A stretch of 64,000 nucleotides of DNA from NCBI RefSeq assembly GCF_003594875.1, contig NZ_QZEY01000012.1:1-64000 (forward strand), given 5' to 3'. The notes beneath the pieces were generated by a model. It searched no databases, was not told the origin of the DNA, and worked only from the letters and a program-made list of their open reading frames with translations. Of this stretch, positions 45,572 through 54,068 are shown in pieces. The translations under genes and the position numbers were made by a program. Position 1 is the stretch's first letter. The number at the start of each line of letters is the position of its first letter. The DNA comes from Bailinhaonella thermotolerans (GTDB lineage: Bacteria; Actinomycetota; Actinomycetes; Streptosporangiales; Streptosporangiaceae).

Positions 45572-46500
45572 ACAGTCCGACCATCGCCGACCTGGAGGCC
45601 GAGGCCGTACGGCACAAGCCGGCCTTCGGGGAGAACGCGCACATCCTCTGCGACAACCTCGTCCGGATCTTCAAGACGGAGGGCGTCGAGGTCGTCGCCC
45701 TTCAGGGCCTCGACCTGCTCGTGGACCGCGGGGAGCTCATCGCCATCGTCGGGGCCTCCGGCTCCGGCAAGTCCACGCTGCTCAACATCCTGTCCGGGCT
45801 CGACGTGCCCACGGCCGGGGTGGCGCGGGTGGCCGGGGTGGACCTGCTGTCGATGTCGTCGCGGGACCGGCTGCGCTACCGCCGATCGACCGTCGGGTTC
45901 ATCTGGCAGCAGACGGCGCGCAACCTGCTGCCCTACCTGAGCGGGATCGAGAACGTGCTGCTGCCCATGCGGTTCGCGGGCAAGCGGTCCAGGCGGCGCG
46001 CGGAGGAACTGCTGGAGGCGCTGGGCGTGGCCCACTGCGGCGACCGCAGGCCCGGCCAGATGTCCGGCGGGCAGCAGCAGCGCGTCGCGATCGCCGTGGC
46101 GCTGGCCAACCGGCCGGAGGTGCTGCTCGCCGACGAGCCCACCGGCGAGCTGGACAGCGAGAACTCCGCCGAGGTGTTCAAGGCGCTGCGCACGGCCAGC
46201 ACCGAGTTCGGCACCACGGTGGTCGTCGTCACGCACGACGACATGGTGGCCGGGAGCGTGGACCGCACCGTCGGCATCCGCGACGGCCGCACCAGCAGCG
46301 AGGTGCTGCGGCGCGTGGCCACCGACGAGCACGGGCGCGAGGAGGTCGTCGCCGAGGAGTACGCCGTGCTCGACCGGGCCGGCCGGCTCCAGCTCCCGCG
46401 CGACTTCATGACCGCGCTGAACATGGAACGACGGGTACGGCTGGAGCTGGAACGCGACCACATCGGCGTCTGGCCCGACCAGCGGGAGGAACGGGAATGA
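45568..46500 (+). CDS. ABC transporter ATPase, first of two
   Basis: 310 residues. Walker A GASGSGKSTLLNILSGLD, Q-loop FIWQQTARNL, signature MSGGQQQRVAIAVAL, Walker B VLLADEPTGELD and the switch His in VVVVTHDDMVAG are all intact. The N-terminus carries about 22 extra residues (TIADLEAEAVRHKPAFGENAHILC), and the C-terminus an extension of about 70 residues after the switch region (EEYAVLDRAGRLQLPRDF). LolD/MacB-type ATPases usually lack this extension. GTG at 45568 overlaps the permease stop. Confidence 0.92.
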   Translation: MNSPTIADLEAEAVRHKPAFGENAHILCDNLVRIFKTEGVEVVALQGLDLLVDRGELIAIVGASGSGKSTLLNILSGLDVPTAGVARVAGVDLLSMSSRDRLRYRRSTVGFIWQQTARNLLPYLSGIENVLLPMRFAGKRSRRRAEELLEALGVAHCGDRRPGQMSGGQQQRVAIAVALANRPEVLLADEPTGELDSENSAEVFKALRTASTEFGTTVVVVTHDDMVAGSVDRTVGIRDGRTSSEVLRRVATDEHGREEVVAEEYAVLDRAGRLQLPRDFMTALNMERRVRLELERDHIGVWPDQREERE

Positions 46501-47189
46501 GCGAGGACCTGGTCGTCGTCGAGGGCGTCCGCAAGGTCTACGGGCAGGGGGAGGCGGCGGTCACCGCGCTCGACGGGGTGTCGCTGCGCGCCGCCCCCGG
46601 CGAGCTCATCGTGCTGCGCGGGCCGTCCGGGTCGGGCAAGACCACGCTGCTCAACATGGTCGGCGGCCTCGACCGGCCCGACGCGGGGCGCGTCGTGGTC
46701 GCCGGGCACGAGGTCAGCACGCTGCCCGAGGAGGAACTGCTCGTCCTGCGGCGCGACCTCATGGGCTTCGTGTTCCAGTCCTTCGGGCTCATCCCCGTGC
46801 TGTCGGCGGCCGAGAACGTGGGCGTGCCGCTGCGGCTCACCCGCGCCACGGCCGCCGAGCGCGACGAGCGGGTCGCGACGCTGCTCTCGCTCGTGGGGCT
46901 CGCGGACCACGCCGCCCAGCGGCCGTACGAGATGTCCGGCGGGCAGCAGCAGCGCGTCGCCCTGGCGCGGTCGCTGGCGAACCGGCCCCGGCTGCTCATC
47001 GCGGACGAGCCGACGGGGCAGCTCGACTCCCAGACCGGGCGCCAGATCATGACGCTGCTCCGGGCCCTGGTGGACGGCGAGCGCGTGACGGCGCTGGTGG
47101 CCACCCACGACGCCGCCCTGGTCGGCCTGGCGGACCGGGTGGTCGAACTCCACGACGGCAGGGTCGTCGACCCGGCGATCCCGGTCTGA
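46497..47189 (+). CDS. ABC transporter ATPase, second of two
   Basis: 230-residue LolD-like ATPase: Walker A GPSGSGKTTLLNMVGGLD, Q-loop FVFQSFGLIPVL, signature MSGGQQQRVALARSL, Walker B LLIADEPTGQLD and switch ATHDAALVG. It starts at an ATGA overlap with the first ATPase. As both ATPases have every catalytic motif, the transporter may be driven by a heterodimer, or each may serve a different permease. It is the last gene of the four-gene coupled operon; repeats follow its 3' end. Confidence 0.92.
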   Translation: MSEDLVVVEGVRKVYGQGEAAVTALDGVSLRAAPGELIVLRGPSGSGKTTLLNMVGGLDRPDAGRVVVAGHEVSTLPEEELLVLRRDLMGFVFQSFGLIPVLSAAENVGVPLRLTRATAAERDERVATLLSLVGLADHAAQRPYEMSGGQQQRVALARSLANRPRLLIADEPTGQLDSQTGRQIMTLLRALVDGERVTALVATHDAALVGLADRVVELHDGRVVDPAIPV

Positions 47190-47210
47190 CCCGGCCCCGG
47201 CTCGCCCAGG

Positions 47211-47345
47211 GGCTTCCGGTGTACGGCCGGGGCTTCCGGTGTCCGGTCCGGGCATCGCCGTACGGCGGGGCATCGGGGTGCGGCGGGCTTGGGCGTACGG
47301 CGGGCTTGGGCGTACGGCGGGCGGGCGGGCTCAGGCCGTACGGGG
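47211..47345. repeat. Mosaic of GTACGG-containing tandem repeats
   Basis: GGCTTCCGGTGT occurs at 47211 and 47231. CGGCGGGCTTGGGCGTA occurs twice back to back (47281-47297, 47298-47314). GGGCTCAGGCCGTACGG closes the block at 47328-47344 and supplies the last codons and stop of the convergent TetR gene. It separates the ABC operon from that gene; no hairpin terminator stands out. Confidence 0.75.
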
Positions 47346-47945
47346 AGCGGCGGCGGCGCGCTCGGCGATGAGGCGGGCCAGGTCCACGACGGCGGCGCGG
47401 CGGCGGGCGAGCGCGGCCCGCGGGTCCGGCTCGTCCAGGATGAGGCGGCGCATCTGGGGGACGGCGAAGTTCCAGGCCACGAGCCCGAGGACGGTGAACA
47501 GCCAGTCGCGGGCGGCCGGGGCGCGCGCCTCCTCGGGCAGGTCCTCGCCGAGGCCGGCGCCGAGCAGGTGGCTCACGTGGCCGTCGTACGCCTGGCGGCG
47601 GCCCTCCTCGCCCTCGACGGGGGCGTCGCCGACCTCCAGGGCCTCCCAGAGCAGCAGGCGGATCAGTTCGGGGTGCTCGTGGTACCAGTCGAAGAGCACG
47701 CCGACGCTCTCCGGCAGGGTCTGCGGGTCCAGCGCGACGGCGTGGCAGATCTCGTCGAGCTTGGCGCGGACCACGGCGCCGAAGAGCTTCTCCTTGCCCC
47801 CGAAGTACAGGTAGATGGCCTGCTTGTTGGCGCGGGCGGCGGTGGCGATCCGGTCCACGCGCGCGCCCGCCAGGCCGTGCCGGGCGAACTCGGCGGTGGC
47901 CGCGGCGAAGATCCGCTGCCGGGTGGCCTCCGCGTCGTACGTCAT
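47331..47945 (-). CDS. TetR-family repressor
   Basis: 204 residues. HTH at about 8-55: RQRIFAAATAEFARHGLAGARVDRIATAARANKQAIYLYFGGKEKLFGAV. The C-terminal domain contains FDWYHEHPELIRLLLWEALE and WLFTVLGLVAWNFAVPQMRRLIL. It is divergent from an SDR gene, with two inverted copies of an AAACCATC/GATGGTTT operator between them; its most likely targets are itself and that gene. The last codons (PRTA-stop) are encoded by a repeat unit. Longer frames to the right overlap the SDR gene and are shadows. Confidence 0.9.
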   Translation of the reverse strand: MTYDAEATRQRIFAAATAEFARHGLAGARVDRIATAARANKQAIYLYFGGKEKLFGAVVRAKLDEICHAVALDPQTLPESVGVLFDWYHEHPELIRLLLWEALEVGDAPVEGEEGRRQAYDGHVSHLLGAGLGEDLPEEARAPAARDWLFTVLGLVAWNFAVPQMRRLILDEPDPRAALARRRAAVVDLARLIAERAAAAPRTA

Positions 47946-47954
47946 GGAAGCAAT

Positions 47955-48027
47955 TAAACCATCCGGTTGACTTATCCGCCGAACTGCGGGAGAGTCTGGC
48001 CCGGCACTAAAACAACCAGATGGTTTA
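47955..48027. promoter_or_regulatory. Paired TetR operators in the divergent gap
   Basis: TAAACCATCCGGTTGA (47955-47970) and CAACCAGATGGTTTA (48013-48027) are inverted versions of one imperfect palindrome (AAACCA-TC-GGTT). One copy covers the TetR promoter (TTTAAT seven bases before its ATG), the other the SDR promoter just ahead of its GAGGGG ribosome binding site. Confidence 0.8.
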
Positions 48028-48042
48028 TTTGAGGGGAACATC

Positions 48043-48852
48043 ATGACCAGCACCTCCGCGCCCACCACCGCCGCCGGCCCCGCCCCGGTCCGGTCGCCCC
48101 TGCCGCAGTCGCTCGCGGGCTCCACCGTGGTCATCGTCGGCGGCAGTTCCGGGATCGGGCTCGCCGCCGGGTCACTGCTGCGCTCCGTGGGCGCCCGCGT
48201 CGTCCTCGCCGGACGCGACGAGACGCGCCTGGCCGCCGCCGTGGCGCGGGTGAAGGGCGGCGAGGACGGCGACGTCCTGGGCGTGCCGGCCGACATGACG
48301 GACGAAGGGGCGATCGAGAAGGTCTTCGAGACCGCGGGCCGGGTGGACCACGTGCTGGTCACCGCGGGGTCCATGGGCGGCGGCCCGCTCTCCGAGACCC
48401 CGCGCTCCGCCGTGGAGGACCTGGTCGCGGGCCGGATCTGGGGCGCCTACGCGGCGGCGCGCGTCGCGGCGGCCCACCTCCCCGCGGGCGGCTCGATCAC
48501 CCTGACCTCCGGGGTGTACGCCACGCGGCCCGTCCCCGGTGTCGCGGTGGGCGCGGCGTCGGTCGCCGCGGTCGAGGCGTTCACCCGCGCCCTCGCGGTC
48601 GAGCTCGCGCCCCGGCGGATCCGGGCGAACACCATCCGGTTCGGCGTCTTCGACACGCCGCTCGCGCGGGGCGTGTTCGGCATCCCCGCCGGACCCGAGG
48701 GCGACGCGGCGGTGGCGGCGGCCGGGGAGGCGTTCCTGCTGGGCCGCATGGGCACCGCGGAGGAGGCGGCGTCCGCGGCGGTGTTCGCGATGTCCAACAC
48801 CTACGTCACCGGCACGGTCCTGACGGTGGACGGGGGCCTCAGCCTGTCCTGA
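48043..48852 (+). CDS. SDR-family oxidoreductase
   Basis: 269 residues, Rossmann-fold short-chain dehydrogenase. The cofactor motif is VVIVGGSSGIGLAAG, with ARVVLAGRDETRL suggesting NADP(H) preference through the Arg. The expected catalytic residues are altered: ITLTSGVYATRP keeps the Ser region, but the YxxxK motif is replaced by VAVGAASVAAVEAF, with no Tyr or Lys at the usual site. It ends ANTIRFGVFDTPLARG and YVTGTVLTVDGGLSLS. Thus it belongs to the atypical SDRs that lack the canonical tetrad; activity is uncertain. It is controlled by the divergent TetR gene. Confidence 0.88.
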   Translation: MTSTSAPTTAAGPAPVRSPLPQSLAGSTVVIVGGSSGIGLAAGSLLRSVGARVVLAGRDETRLAAAVARVKGGEDGDVLGVPADMTDEGAIEKVFETAGRVDHVLVTAGSMGGGPLSETPRSAVEDLVAGRIWGAYAAARVAAAHLPAGGSITLTSGVYATRPVPGVAVGAASVAAVEAFTRALAVELAPRRIRANTIRFGVFDTPLARGVFGIPAGPEGDAAVAAAGEAFLLGRMGTAEEAASAAVFAMSNTYVTGTVLTVDGGLSLS

Positions 48853-48941
48853 CAGGGCGCGGGGGTGGCGGGGTCAGCGGCCGGGGTCGGGTGGCCGGGA
48901 TCAGCGGTCGGGATCGGCGGCCGGGATCAGGCGGTGCCCGC

Positions 48942-49913
48942 TCAGCGGCCGGTCCGGCTGGCGACTATGCGCTGGACCGCCCGCTCCAGGGCGTACGCCG
49001 GGTCGGTGCCGGCGCCCTTCACCTGGGCGTCGGCCTCCGCCACCGCCCGCAGGGCGTGGGACAGGCCCTCGGGGCCCCAGCCGGAGAGCTGGCGGCGCAC
49101 CCGGTCGATCTTCCAGGGGGGCATGCCGAGGTTCTTGGCCATGTCGGGGCCGCGCATGTTGCGGGCGCCGCTGACCTTGGCCAGACCGCGGAGGCCCTGG
49201 GCCAGGGCGCTCACGATCAGCACGGGGGCGACGCCGGTGGCCAGGGCCCAGCGGAGCTGCTCCAGCGCGTCGGCCAGGCGGCCCTCCACCGCGCCGTCGG
49301 CCACGGTGAACCCGCTGACGGCGGCGCGGCCCCGGTGGTACCGCGCGACCGCCTCCTCGCTGATCCCCTTGCCCTGGCCGGAGGTGTCGAGCGCGAGCTG
49401 GCTCACCGCCGCCGCGAGTTCACGCAGGTCGGAGCCCACCGCGTCGATCAGGGCCGTCGCCGCGTCGCGCCCGATGGTCCGGCCCGCCCGCTGCGCCTCG
49501 GCCCGGACGAACTCGACCCGCTCCCCCGCCTTGGTGATCTTGGGGATCCGCACGACCCGCGCCCCGGCCTTGGTCAGGCCGTCGACGAGCGCCTTCCCCT
49601 TCACCCCGCCCGGGTGCACCGCGACCAGCGTCACGTCCTCCGAGGGGTGCGCCGCGTACGCCACGATCTCGGCGATCACGTCCTTCCCGAGGTCCTGCGC
49701 CCCCCGGATCACCACGAGGTTCCGGTCCCCGAACAGCGAGGGCGAGGTCAGCGCGGCCAGCTCCCCCTTCTCCAGCCGCGACCCCACCAGATCATGCACC
49801 TCGACCTCGGGATCGGTCGCCCGGGCCTCGGCCCGGATCTCCCCCACCACCCGGTCGGCGAGGAACTCCTCCTCGCCCACCACCAGCGTCACGGCCGCAC
49901 TCGTCGCACCCAC
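48942..49913 (-). CDS. holA: DNA polymerase III subunit delta
   Basis: 323 residues, the clamp-loader wrench subunit that opens the beta clamp. Family traits: VTLVVGEEEFLADRVV, SLFGDRNLVVIRGAQDLG, TLVAVHPGGVKGKAL, RTIGRDAATALIDAVGSDLRELAAAVSQLAL, and the C-terminal collar LGMPPWKIDRVRRQLSGWGPEGL. The predicted start is a GTG at 49913. In related genomes it follows rpsT; here about 9 kb of transporter and regulator genes separate them. Confidence 0.95.
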   Translation of the reverse strand: MGATSAAVTLVVGEEEFLADRVVGEIRAEARATDPEVEVHDLVGSRLEKGELAALTSPSLFGDRNLVVIRGAQDLGKDVIAEIVAYAAHPSEDVTLVAVHPGGVKGKALVDGLTKAGARVVRIPKITKAGERVEFVRAEAQRAGRTIGRDAATALIDAVGSDLRELAAAVSQLALDTSGQGKGISEEAVARYHRGRAAVSGFTVADGAVEGRLADALEQLRWALATGVAPVLIVSALAQGLRGLAKVSGARNMRGPDMAKNLGMPPWKIDRVRRQLSGWGPEGLSHALRAVAEADAQVKGAGTDPAYALERAVQRIVASRTGR

Positions 49914-50070
49914 CCAAGCAGGATGCCACGCCCGGGCCCCTCCTCCGGCCTCCCCGCCCGCCCCGCCGGGCCGTACGGCTCGCGCGGACGGGCGGCCCGG
50001 GGTCCGCGAGCCCTTCCCGCGGCCCCGGCCGGTGGCCGGGCGGGCGCGGCGTGCCGTACGGCGGCGCCGG

Positions 50071-52485
50071 TCAGACGTGGACGGGGACGCGGGGCTCCTG
50101 GCGGGCGGGCGCGGGGGGCGGGGTGTCGTCCTCGTCGGCGTGGTCGGCGATGGACAGGGGCGGCAGGACGCGGTCGAGCCAGCGCGGGCACCACCAGTTG
50201 GCGCGGCCGAGCAGGACCATGGTCGCGGGGACCAGGAGGCCGCGGATGATGGTGGCGTCCACGACGATGGCGACCGACAGGCCCACGCCGAACATCTTGA
50301 TCACCGGGTCGGGGTACGCGATGAACGCGGTGAAGACGGCGACCATGATGAGGGCGGCCGAGGTGATCACCCGGCCCGTGGTGCCCAGGCCCTCGGCGAC
50401 GGCCAGCCGGTTGTCTCGCGTGCGGAGGTACGCCTGCCGCACCGCCGTGAGCAGGAAGACCTCGTAGTCCATGGACAGGCCGAACAGCACGGCCAGCATC
50501 ATCAGCGGGACGTAGTTCTCGACCGGGACCGAGAAGAAGATGGTCTGCAGCATCGACTCCTTGTCCCACATGGACGGCTCGATGCCGACCAGGCGGGTGC
50601 CCAGCCCCCACGAGAACACCACGGCCAGCGCCCCGAACGAGGCTCCCAGGGAGACGAGGTTCATCAGCGCGGCCTTGATCGCGACCACCGGCGCGCGGAA
50701 CGCCAGCAGGAGCAGCAGCGCGCTGAGCAGGACGACCACGCCGACGACCAGCGGCATCCGCTCGGTCAGGCGTTCGCCCACCTCGGTCATCGCCGCGACC
50801 TTGTGGCCGAGGTGCACCTCCGCGCCCGGGACCTCGACCCCGCGCAGCCGCCGTACGAGGTCGGCGGTGTCCGGGTGGCCGGGCTGGGTGGTGGGGACGA
50901 TCTGGACGATGACGCCGCGCTGGTCGTCGCGCACCCGCATGACCTGGGCGTGCGCGACGCCCTCGACGTCGGCGAAGCGGTCGGTGATCCGCTTCAGGCG
51001 TTCCCTGGCGGCCTCGTCGCCGGCGGGCAGCGGCCGGTCGAGGGTGGCGACGGCGAGCACGGGACCGGTCGCGCCGGGGCCGAACCCGACGGAGATCAGC
51101 TCGTACGCGCGCCGGGCGGGGCTGTCGGACGCCTGGTAGCCCTCGTCGATCACGCCGAGCCGCAGCGAGAGCGCGGGCGCGGTGAGCACGCCGAGCACGA
51201 CGAGGGCCCCGATCAGCGCGCGCCACGGCCGCCGCGCGACCCACCGGCCCAGCCGCGCCCAGCCCTCGGCGTTCCCCATGTCGCCGGACGGCGTCCGCCC
51301 GGCCGGGGCGTTCCCGGCGTTCTTCGCGTTCGCCGCGCTTGCCGGATTGGCCGCGCTCGCCTGGCCGGCCGTGCTCGCCACGCTCGCCTGGCCGGCGGCG
51401 CTCGCCGTGGTCGCCGCGTCGCGGCTCTTGCGTGCCGCCGTACGGCGGCGCGGGCGCGGGGACGGGACGCGCCAGGCGTTCACGCGGTGGCCGAGCAGGC
51501 CGAGGATCGCCGGGACCAGCGAGACCGACGCGAGCACCGCGCCGACGACCGCGATCCCGGTGGTCCACGCGAGGGTCTGCAGCATGGGCAGGCCGGCCAG
51601 CATCAGGCCGCTCAGCGCGATCACCACGGTCCCGCCCGCGAAGATCACCGCGCCGCCGGACGTGGCCACGGTGCGCGCGACCGACTCGACCACGGGCACG
51701 CCCCTGGCCAGCAGCGCCCGATGCCGCGCGAGCAGGAACAGCGCGTAGTCGATTCCGACGCCGAGGCCGATCATGGACGCCAGGATCGGGGCGTTCTTGG
51801 GGATGTCGGCCACGTGGCCGAGCATGCCGATCACCGCCAGCGCGGTCGCGAGGCTCAGCAGCGCCGCGAAGATCGGCACGCCCGCCGCGATCACGGTCCC
51901 GAACGCCAGCATGAGCACGACCAGGGCCACGAGCACGCCCATGACCTCGCTCGCCCCGGTCTTGACCTCCTTGTCCGCCGGGTTCGAGGCGTCGGCGGCG
52001 ACGACCTCCAGGCCCAGCTCCCGGGCCGGCTGCGCCGCCGCGCTGAGCCGCTTGGTGATCTCGGGGACCTGGTCGAACGAGTGCCCGGACAGCTCGACGC
52101 GGATCACGCCGATGCGCAGGTTGGGCGCCAGCCCGCCCGTCCGGTTGTAGAGGGTGTGCACCTTGTGGACGTACGGCTGGCGCTCCAGCGCGGCGATCGC
52201 GCGGTCCACCGCCCGCTTGCGCCTCGGCAGCAGCAGCGAGCCGTTCGGCGAGTGGACGACGATCTGGATCGTTCCACCCATCGCCAGGCCCTCGCCGTAT
52301 CCCTTCTCCATGAGCTCGTGCGCGACCTGCGCGTCGCTGCCCGGGAGTTCCACCTCGCTCGTGGTGGGCTTGCCTACGATGAACGAGAGCGCGGTGAGTC
52401 CCAGCGCCGAGACCAGCCAGAACGCGATGACGAGGCGACCCCGTCGGGCGCACCAGCCTCCCCAACGCGCGAGCCACGTATTCAT
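50071..52485 (-). CDS. MMPL-family RND transporter
   Basis: About 804 residues with the duplicated MMPL plan: helix one (LVIAFWLVSALGLTALSFIV), a periplasmic-side loop (TTSEVELPGSDAQVAHELMEKGYGEGL), five helices around 190-360 including LGVGIDYALFLLARHRALLARG, a loop domain, then the second half with FGLSMDYEVFLLTAVRQAYLRT. The conserved Asp-Tyr pairs in GIDYALF and SMDYEVF are the proton-relay residues of the family. A linker of about 85 residues rich in Ala/Ser/Asn/Lys separates the halves. It exports lipids or toxic compounds. It is divergent from a TetR gene with operators in between. Confidence 0.93.
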   Translation of the reverse strand: MNTWLARWGGWCARRGRLVIAFWLVSALGLTALSFIVGKPTTSEVELPGSDAQVAHELMEKGYGEGLAMGGTIQIVVHSPNGSLLLPRRKRAVDRAIAALERQPYVHKVHTLYNRTGGLAPNLRIGVIRVELSGHSFDQVPEITKRLSAAAQPARELGLEVVAADASNPADKEVKTGASEVMGVLVALVVLMLAFGTVIAAGVPIFAALLSLATALAVIGMLGHVADIPKNAPILASMIGLGVGIDYALFLLARHRALLARGVPVVESVARTVATSGGAVIFAGGTVVIALSGLMLAGLPMLQTLAWTTGIAVVGAVLASVSLVPAILGLLGHRVNAWRVPSPRPRRRTAARKSRDAATTASAAGQASVASTAGQASAANPASAANAKNAGNAPAGRTPSGDMGNAEGWARLGRWVARRPWRALIGALVVLGVLTAPALSLRLGVIDEGYQASDSPARRAYELISVGFGPGATGPVLAVATLDRPLPAGDEAARERLKRITDRFADVEGVAHAQVMRVRDDQRGVIVQIVPTTQPGHPDTADLVRRLRGVEVPGAEVHLGHKVAAMTEVGERLTERMPLVVGVVVLLSALLLLLAFRAPVVAIKAALMNLVSLGASFGALAVVFSWGLGTRLVGIEPSMWDKESMLQTIFFSVPVENYVPLMMLAVLFGLSMDYEVFLLTAVRQAYLRTRDNRLAVAEGLGTTGRVITSAALIMVAVFTAFIAYPDPVIKMFGVGLSVAIVVDATIIRGLLVPATMVLLGRANWWCPRWLDRVLPPLSIADHADEDDTPPPAPARQEPRVPVHV

Positions 52486-52524
52486 CGTCAGACCCCATCC
52501 AACCGGCGTAACATGGGATTTACC

Positions 52525-52547
52525 GGGCGTACTGTACGCCCGTACAG
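52525..52547. promoter_or_regulatory. Overlapping TetR operators
   Basis: GGGCGTAC-T-GTACGCCC (52525-52541) and CTGTACG-CC-CGTACAG (52532-52547) are two perfect inverted repeats that share bases. They lie in the divergent gap between the MMPL transporter and the TetR gene and suggest cooperative or register-shifted dimer binding. Confidence 0.8.
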
Positions 52548-52613
52548 GACGCACGTTCACGACGATACGTGTGCCCATCGGGCGCGGGAATACGTCCGGG
52601 AGGAACTGAGACA

Positions 52614-53177
52614 ATGACCACATCAGCGGAATCCGCCGACACCCGGGCACGCATCCTCGCCGCCGCCAAGCGCCTGTTCGCCGCCCGGGGATACGCCGCG
52701 ACCTCCCTCGCCGACATCGCCGCCGCCGTCGGCCTGTCCAAGACCGCGGTCGCCTACCACTTCCACCCCAAGGACCGGCTGGCGGAAGAGCTGCTCACCC
52801 CCGCCGCCGAGGAGATCCTCACCCTGCTCGGCCGGGACTTCGGCGGCGACCGCCGCGCCTTCCTGACCGAGCTCGCCGAGTTCGCGGTACGGCACCGCGA
52901 GGTCATCCGCCTCCTCCTCGGCGACCCGCTCACCGGCGGCTTCACGGGCGGGACGGCCGACACGCGCGCCGCCGAGGTCATCGCCCGGCCCATCGCCACC
53001 TTCCGCGACGAGATCCACGCCCGCCTCACCGGCGGCGACCCCTCCCCCGAACTCGCCACCCGCGCCTGGTGCGCCCTCGGCGCGATCTACAGCGGCGTCC
53101 TGTGGACCATGGACCACCCCGAGGACGTGGTCGTCCGCACGATCACCGCCTCCGCCCTGGGCGCCTACGAGGCCTGA
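52614..53177 (+). CDS. TetR-family repressor of the MMPL gene
   Basis: 187 residues. HTH at about 8-55: DTRARILAAAKRLFAARGYAATSLADIAAAVGLSKTAVAYHFHPKDRLAEEL. The C-terminal domain is helical (FLTELAEFAVRHREVIRLLLG). ATG at 52614 has GGAGG ten bases upstream; a longer frame to 52569 reads through the ribosome binding site. It is divergent from the MMPL transporter and very likely represses it through the nested palindromes at 52525-52547. Confidence 0.92.
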   Translation: MTTSAESADTRARILAAAKRLFAARGYAATSLADIAAAVGLSKTAVAYHFHPKDRLAEELLTPAAEEILTLLGRDFGGDRRAFLTELAEFAVRHREVIRLLLGDPLTGGFTGGTADTRAAEVIARPIATFRDEIHARLTGGDPSPELATRAWCALGAIYSGVLWTMDHPEDVVVRTITASALGAYEA

Positions 53178-53477
53178 CCCACCCGCACGCACCGGCCACC
53201 AGGCCCCGGGGCGCGAGCTCGGGGGCCGGCGCTGACGCGGCGGGCCGAGCCCGGGGAGCCGTTGGCGGGGTTCGGGGTGGTGGCCGGTGGTCTGGGATCT
53301 TCGAGTGGTTCGGGAGTTCGAGTGGTTCGGGAGAGAGTGCCCCGGTTCGGGTGGGTGGCTTGGGGCCGCGGCCGGACCGGTGACCGGAAATCCGGATGCG
53401 GGCGCGAACCTTTCGCCCTGCGGGTCCATCAGAGGAGGCGACGGGACAGCCTCGTCAGCGACCACGCAGGGGGAGAG
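53178..53477. other. Intergenic with a 17-bp tandem duplicate
   Basis: No gene seen. TTCGAGTGGTTCGGGAG is repeated back to back at 53300-53316 and 53317-53333. The right end holds the promoter region and the GGGGGAGAG ribosome binding site of the next gene. Confidence 0.6.
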
Positions 53478-54029
53478 ATGATTCAGAGGCAGGGCCGCGG
53501 GCTCGGACGGTTCGCGCTGGCCGGAACGCTGATCGCGGGCGCGCTGCTGGTGTCCGCCGCGCCGTCGGGGGCCGCGGTGACCGAGCCGGCGCCGCCCGCG
53601 GCCGCGAACGCCGCGTCCAAGGCACAGGGCTCTTTCGGCCCGTACGGCTACCGCGGCGTCAAGCTGGGGATGACGGCGAGGCAGGCCACGGCGACCGGGC
53701 AGATCGTGCTCAAGTGGCGCGACCACTGCTCGGCCTGGGACTTCAAGGCGCACCGGAACCCGCGCGACAAGGTCGGCCTCTACATCTCCAAGCGGCGCGG
53801 AGTCGCGGTGATCTTCGCCCCGGCGAAGGCGCGGACGCCGAAGGGCATCGGCATCGGATCGACGCTCGCCCAGGTCAAGAAGGCGTACCCCGGCCTGAAG
53901 CAGGGGCCGAACTTCCCGTACGTCTCGGTGCCGGGCAACCCGAAGGCGCACTACTACTTCCTGGTCGACGACCACGACAGGGTCTACGAGCTGGCCCTGG
54001 CCCTCAAGAACCAGGACTGCGTGAACTGA
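53478..54029 (+). CDS. Secreted protein of unknown function
   Basis: 183 residues. A Sec-type signal peptide (IQRQGRGLGRFALAGTLIAG.. ending SAAPSGAAV) is followed by a mature domain of about 145 residues: FGPYGYRGVKLGMTARQATATGQIVLKWRDHCSAWDF, VGLYISKRRGVAVIFAPAKARTPKGIGIGSTLAQVKKAYPGLKQ and YYFLVDDHDRVYELALALKNQDCVN. The YRGVKLGMT..AxATG and GIGIGSTLxQVKxAYPG elements are two copies of a short repeat seen in small actinobacterial secreted proteins. Two cysteines (HCSAW, QDCVN) may pair. GGGGGAGAG precedes the ATG. Confidence 0.8.
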   Translation: MIQRQGRGLGRFALAGTLIAGALLVSAAPSGAAVTEPAPPAAANAASKAQGSFGPYGYRGVKLGMTARQATATGQIVLKWRDHCSAWDFKAHRNPRDKVGLYISKRRGVAVIFAPAKARTPKGIGIGSTLAQVKKAYPGLKQGPNFPYVSVPGNPKAHYYFLVDDHDRVYELALALKNQDCVN

Positions 54030-54039
54030 CCCGTTCCCG

Positions 54040-54068
54040 GAGGGCGCGGAGGCCGTCTCCGCGCCCTC
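54040..54068 (+). terminator. Hairpin terminator of the secreted-protein gene
   Basis: GAGGGCGCGGA (54040-54050) pairs with TCCGCGCCCTC (54058-54068), an 11-bp stem with a 7-base loop, 11 bases past the stop codon. A C-rich tail follows. Confidence 0.8.

Noticed and set aside
39675-47189. BceAB-type antibiotic resistance module
   Set aside because: There are two very large permeases with two ATPases and no adjacent BceRS-type regulator pair, so the layout fits a LolC/MacB-like exporter better.
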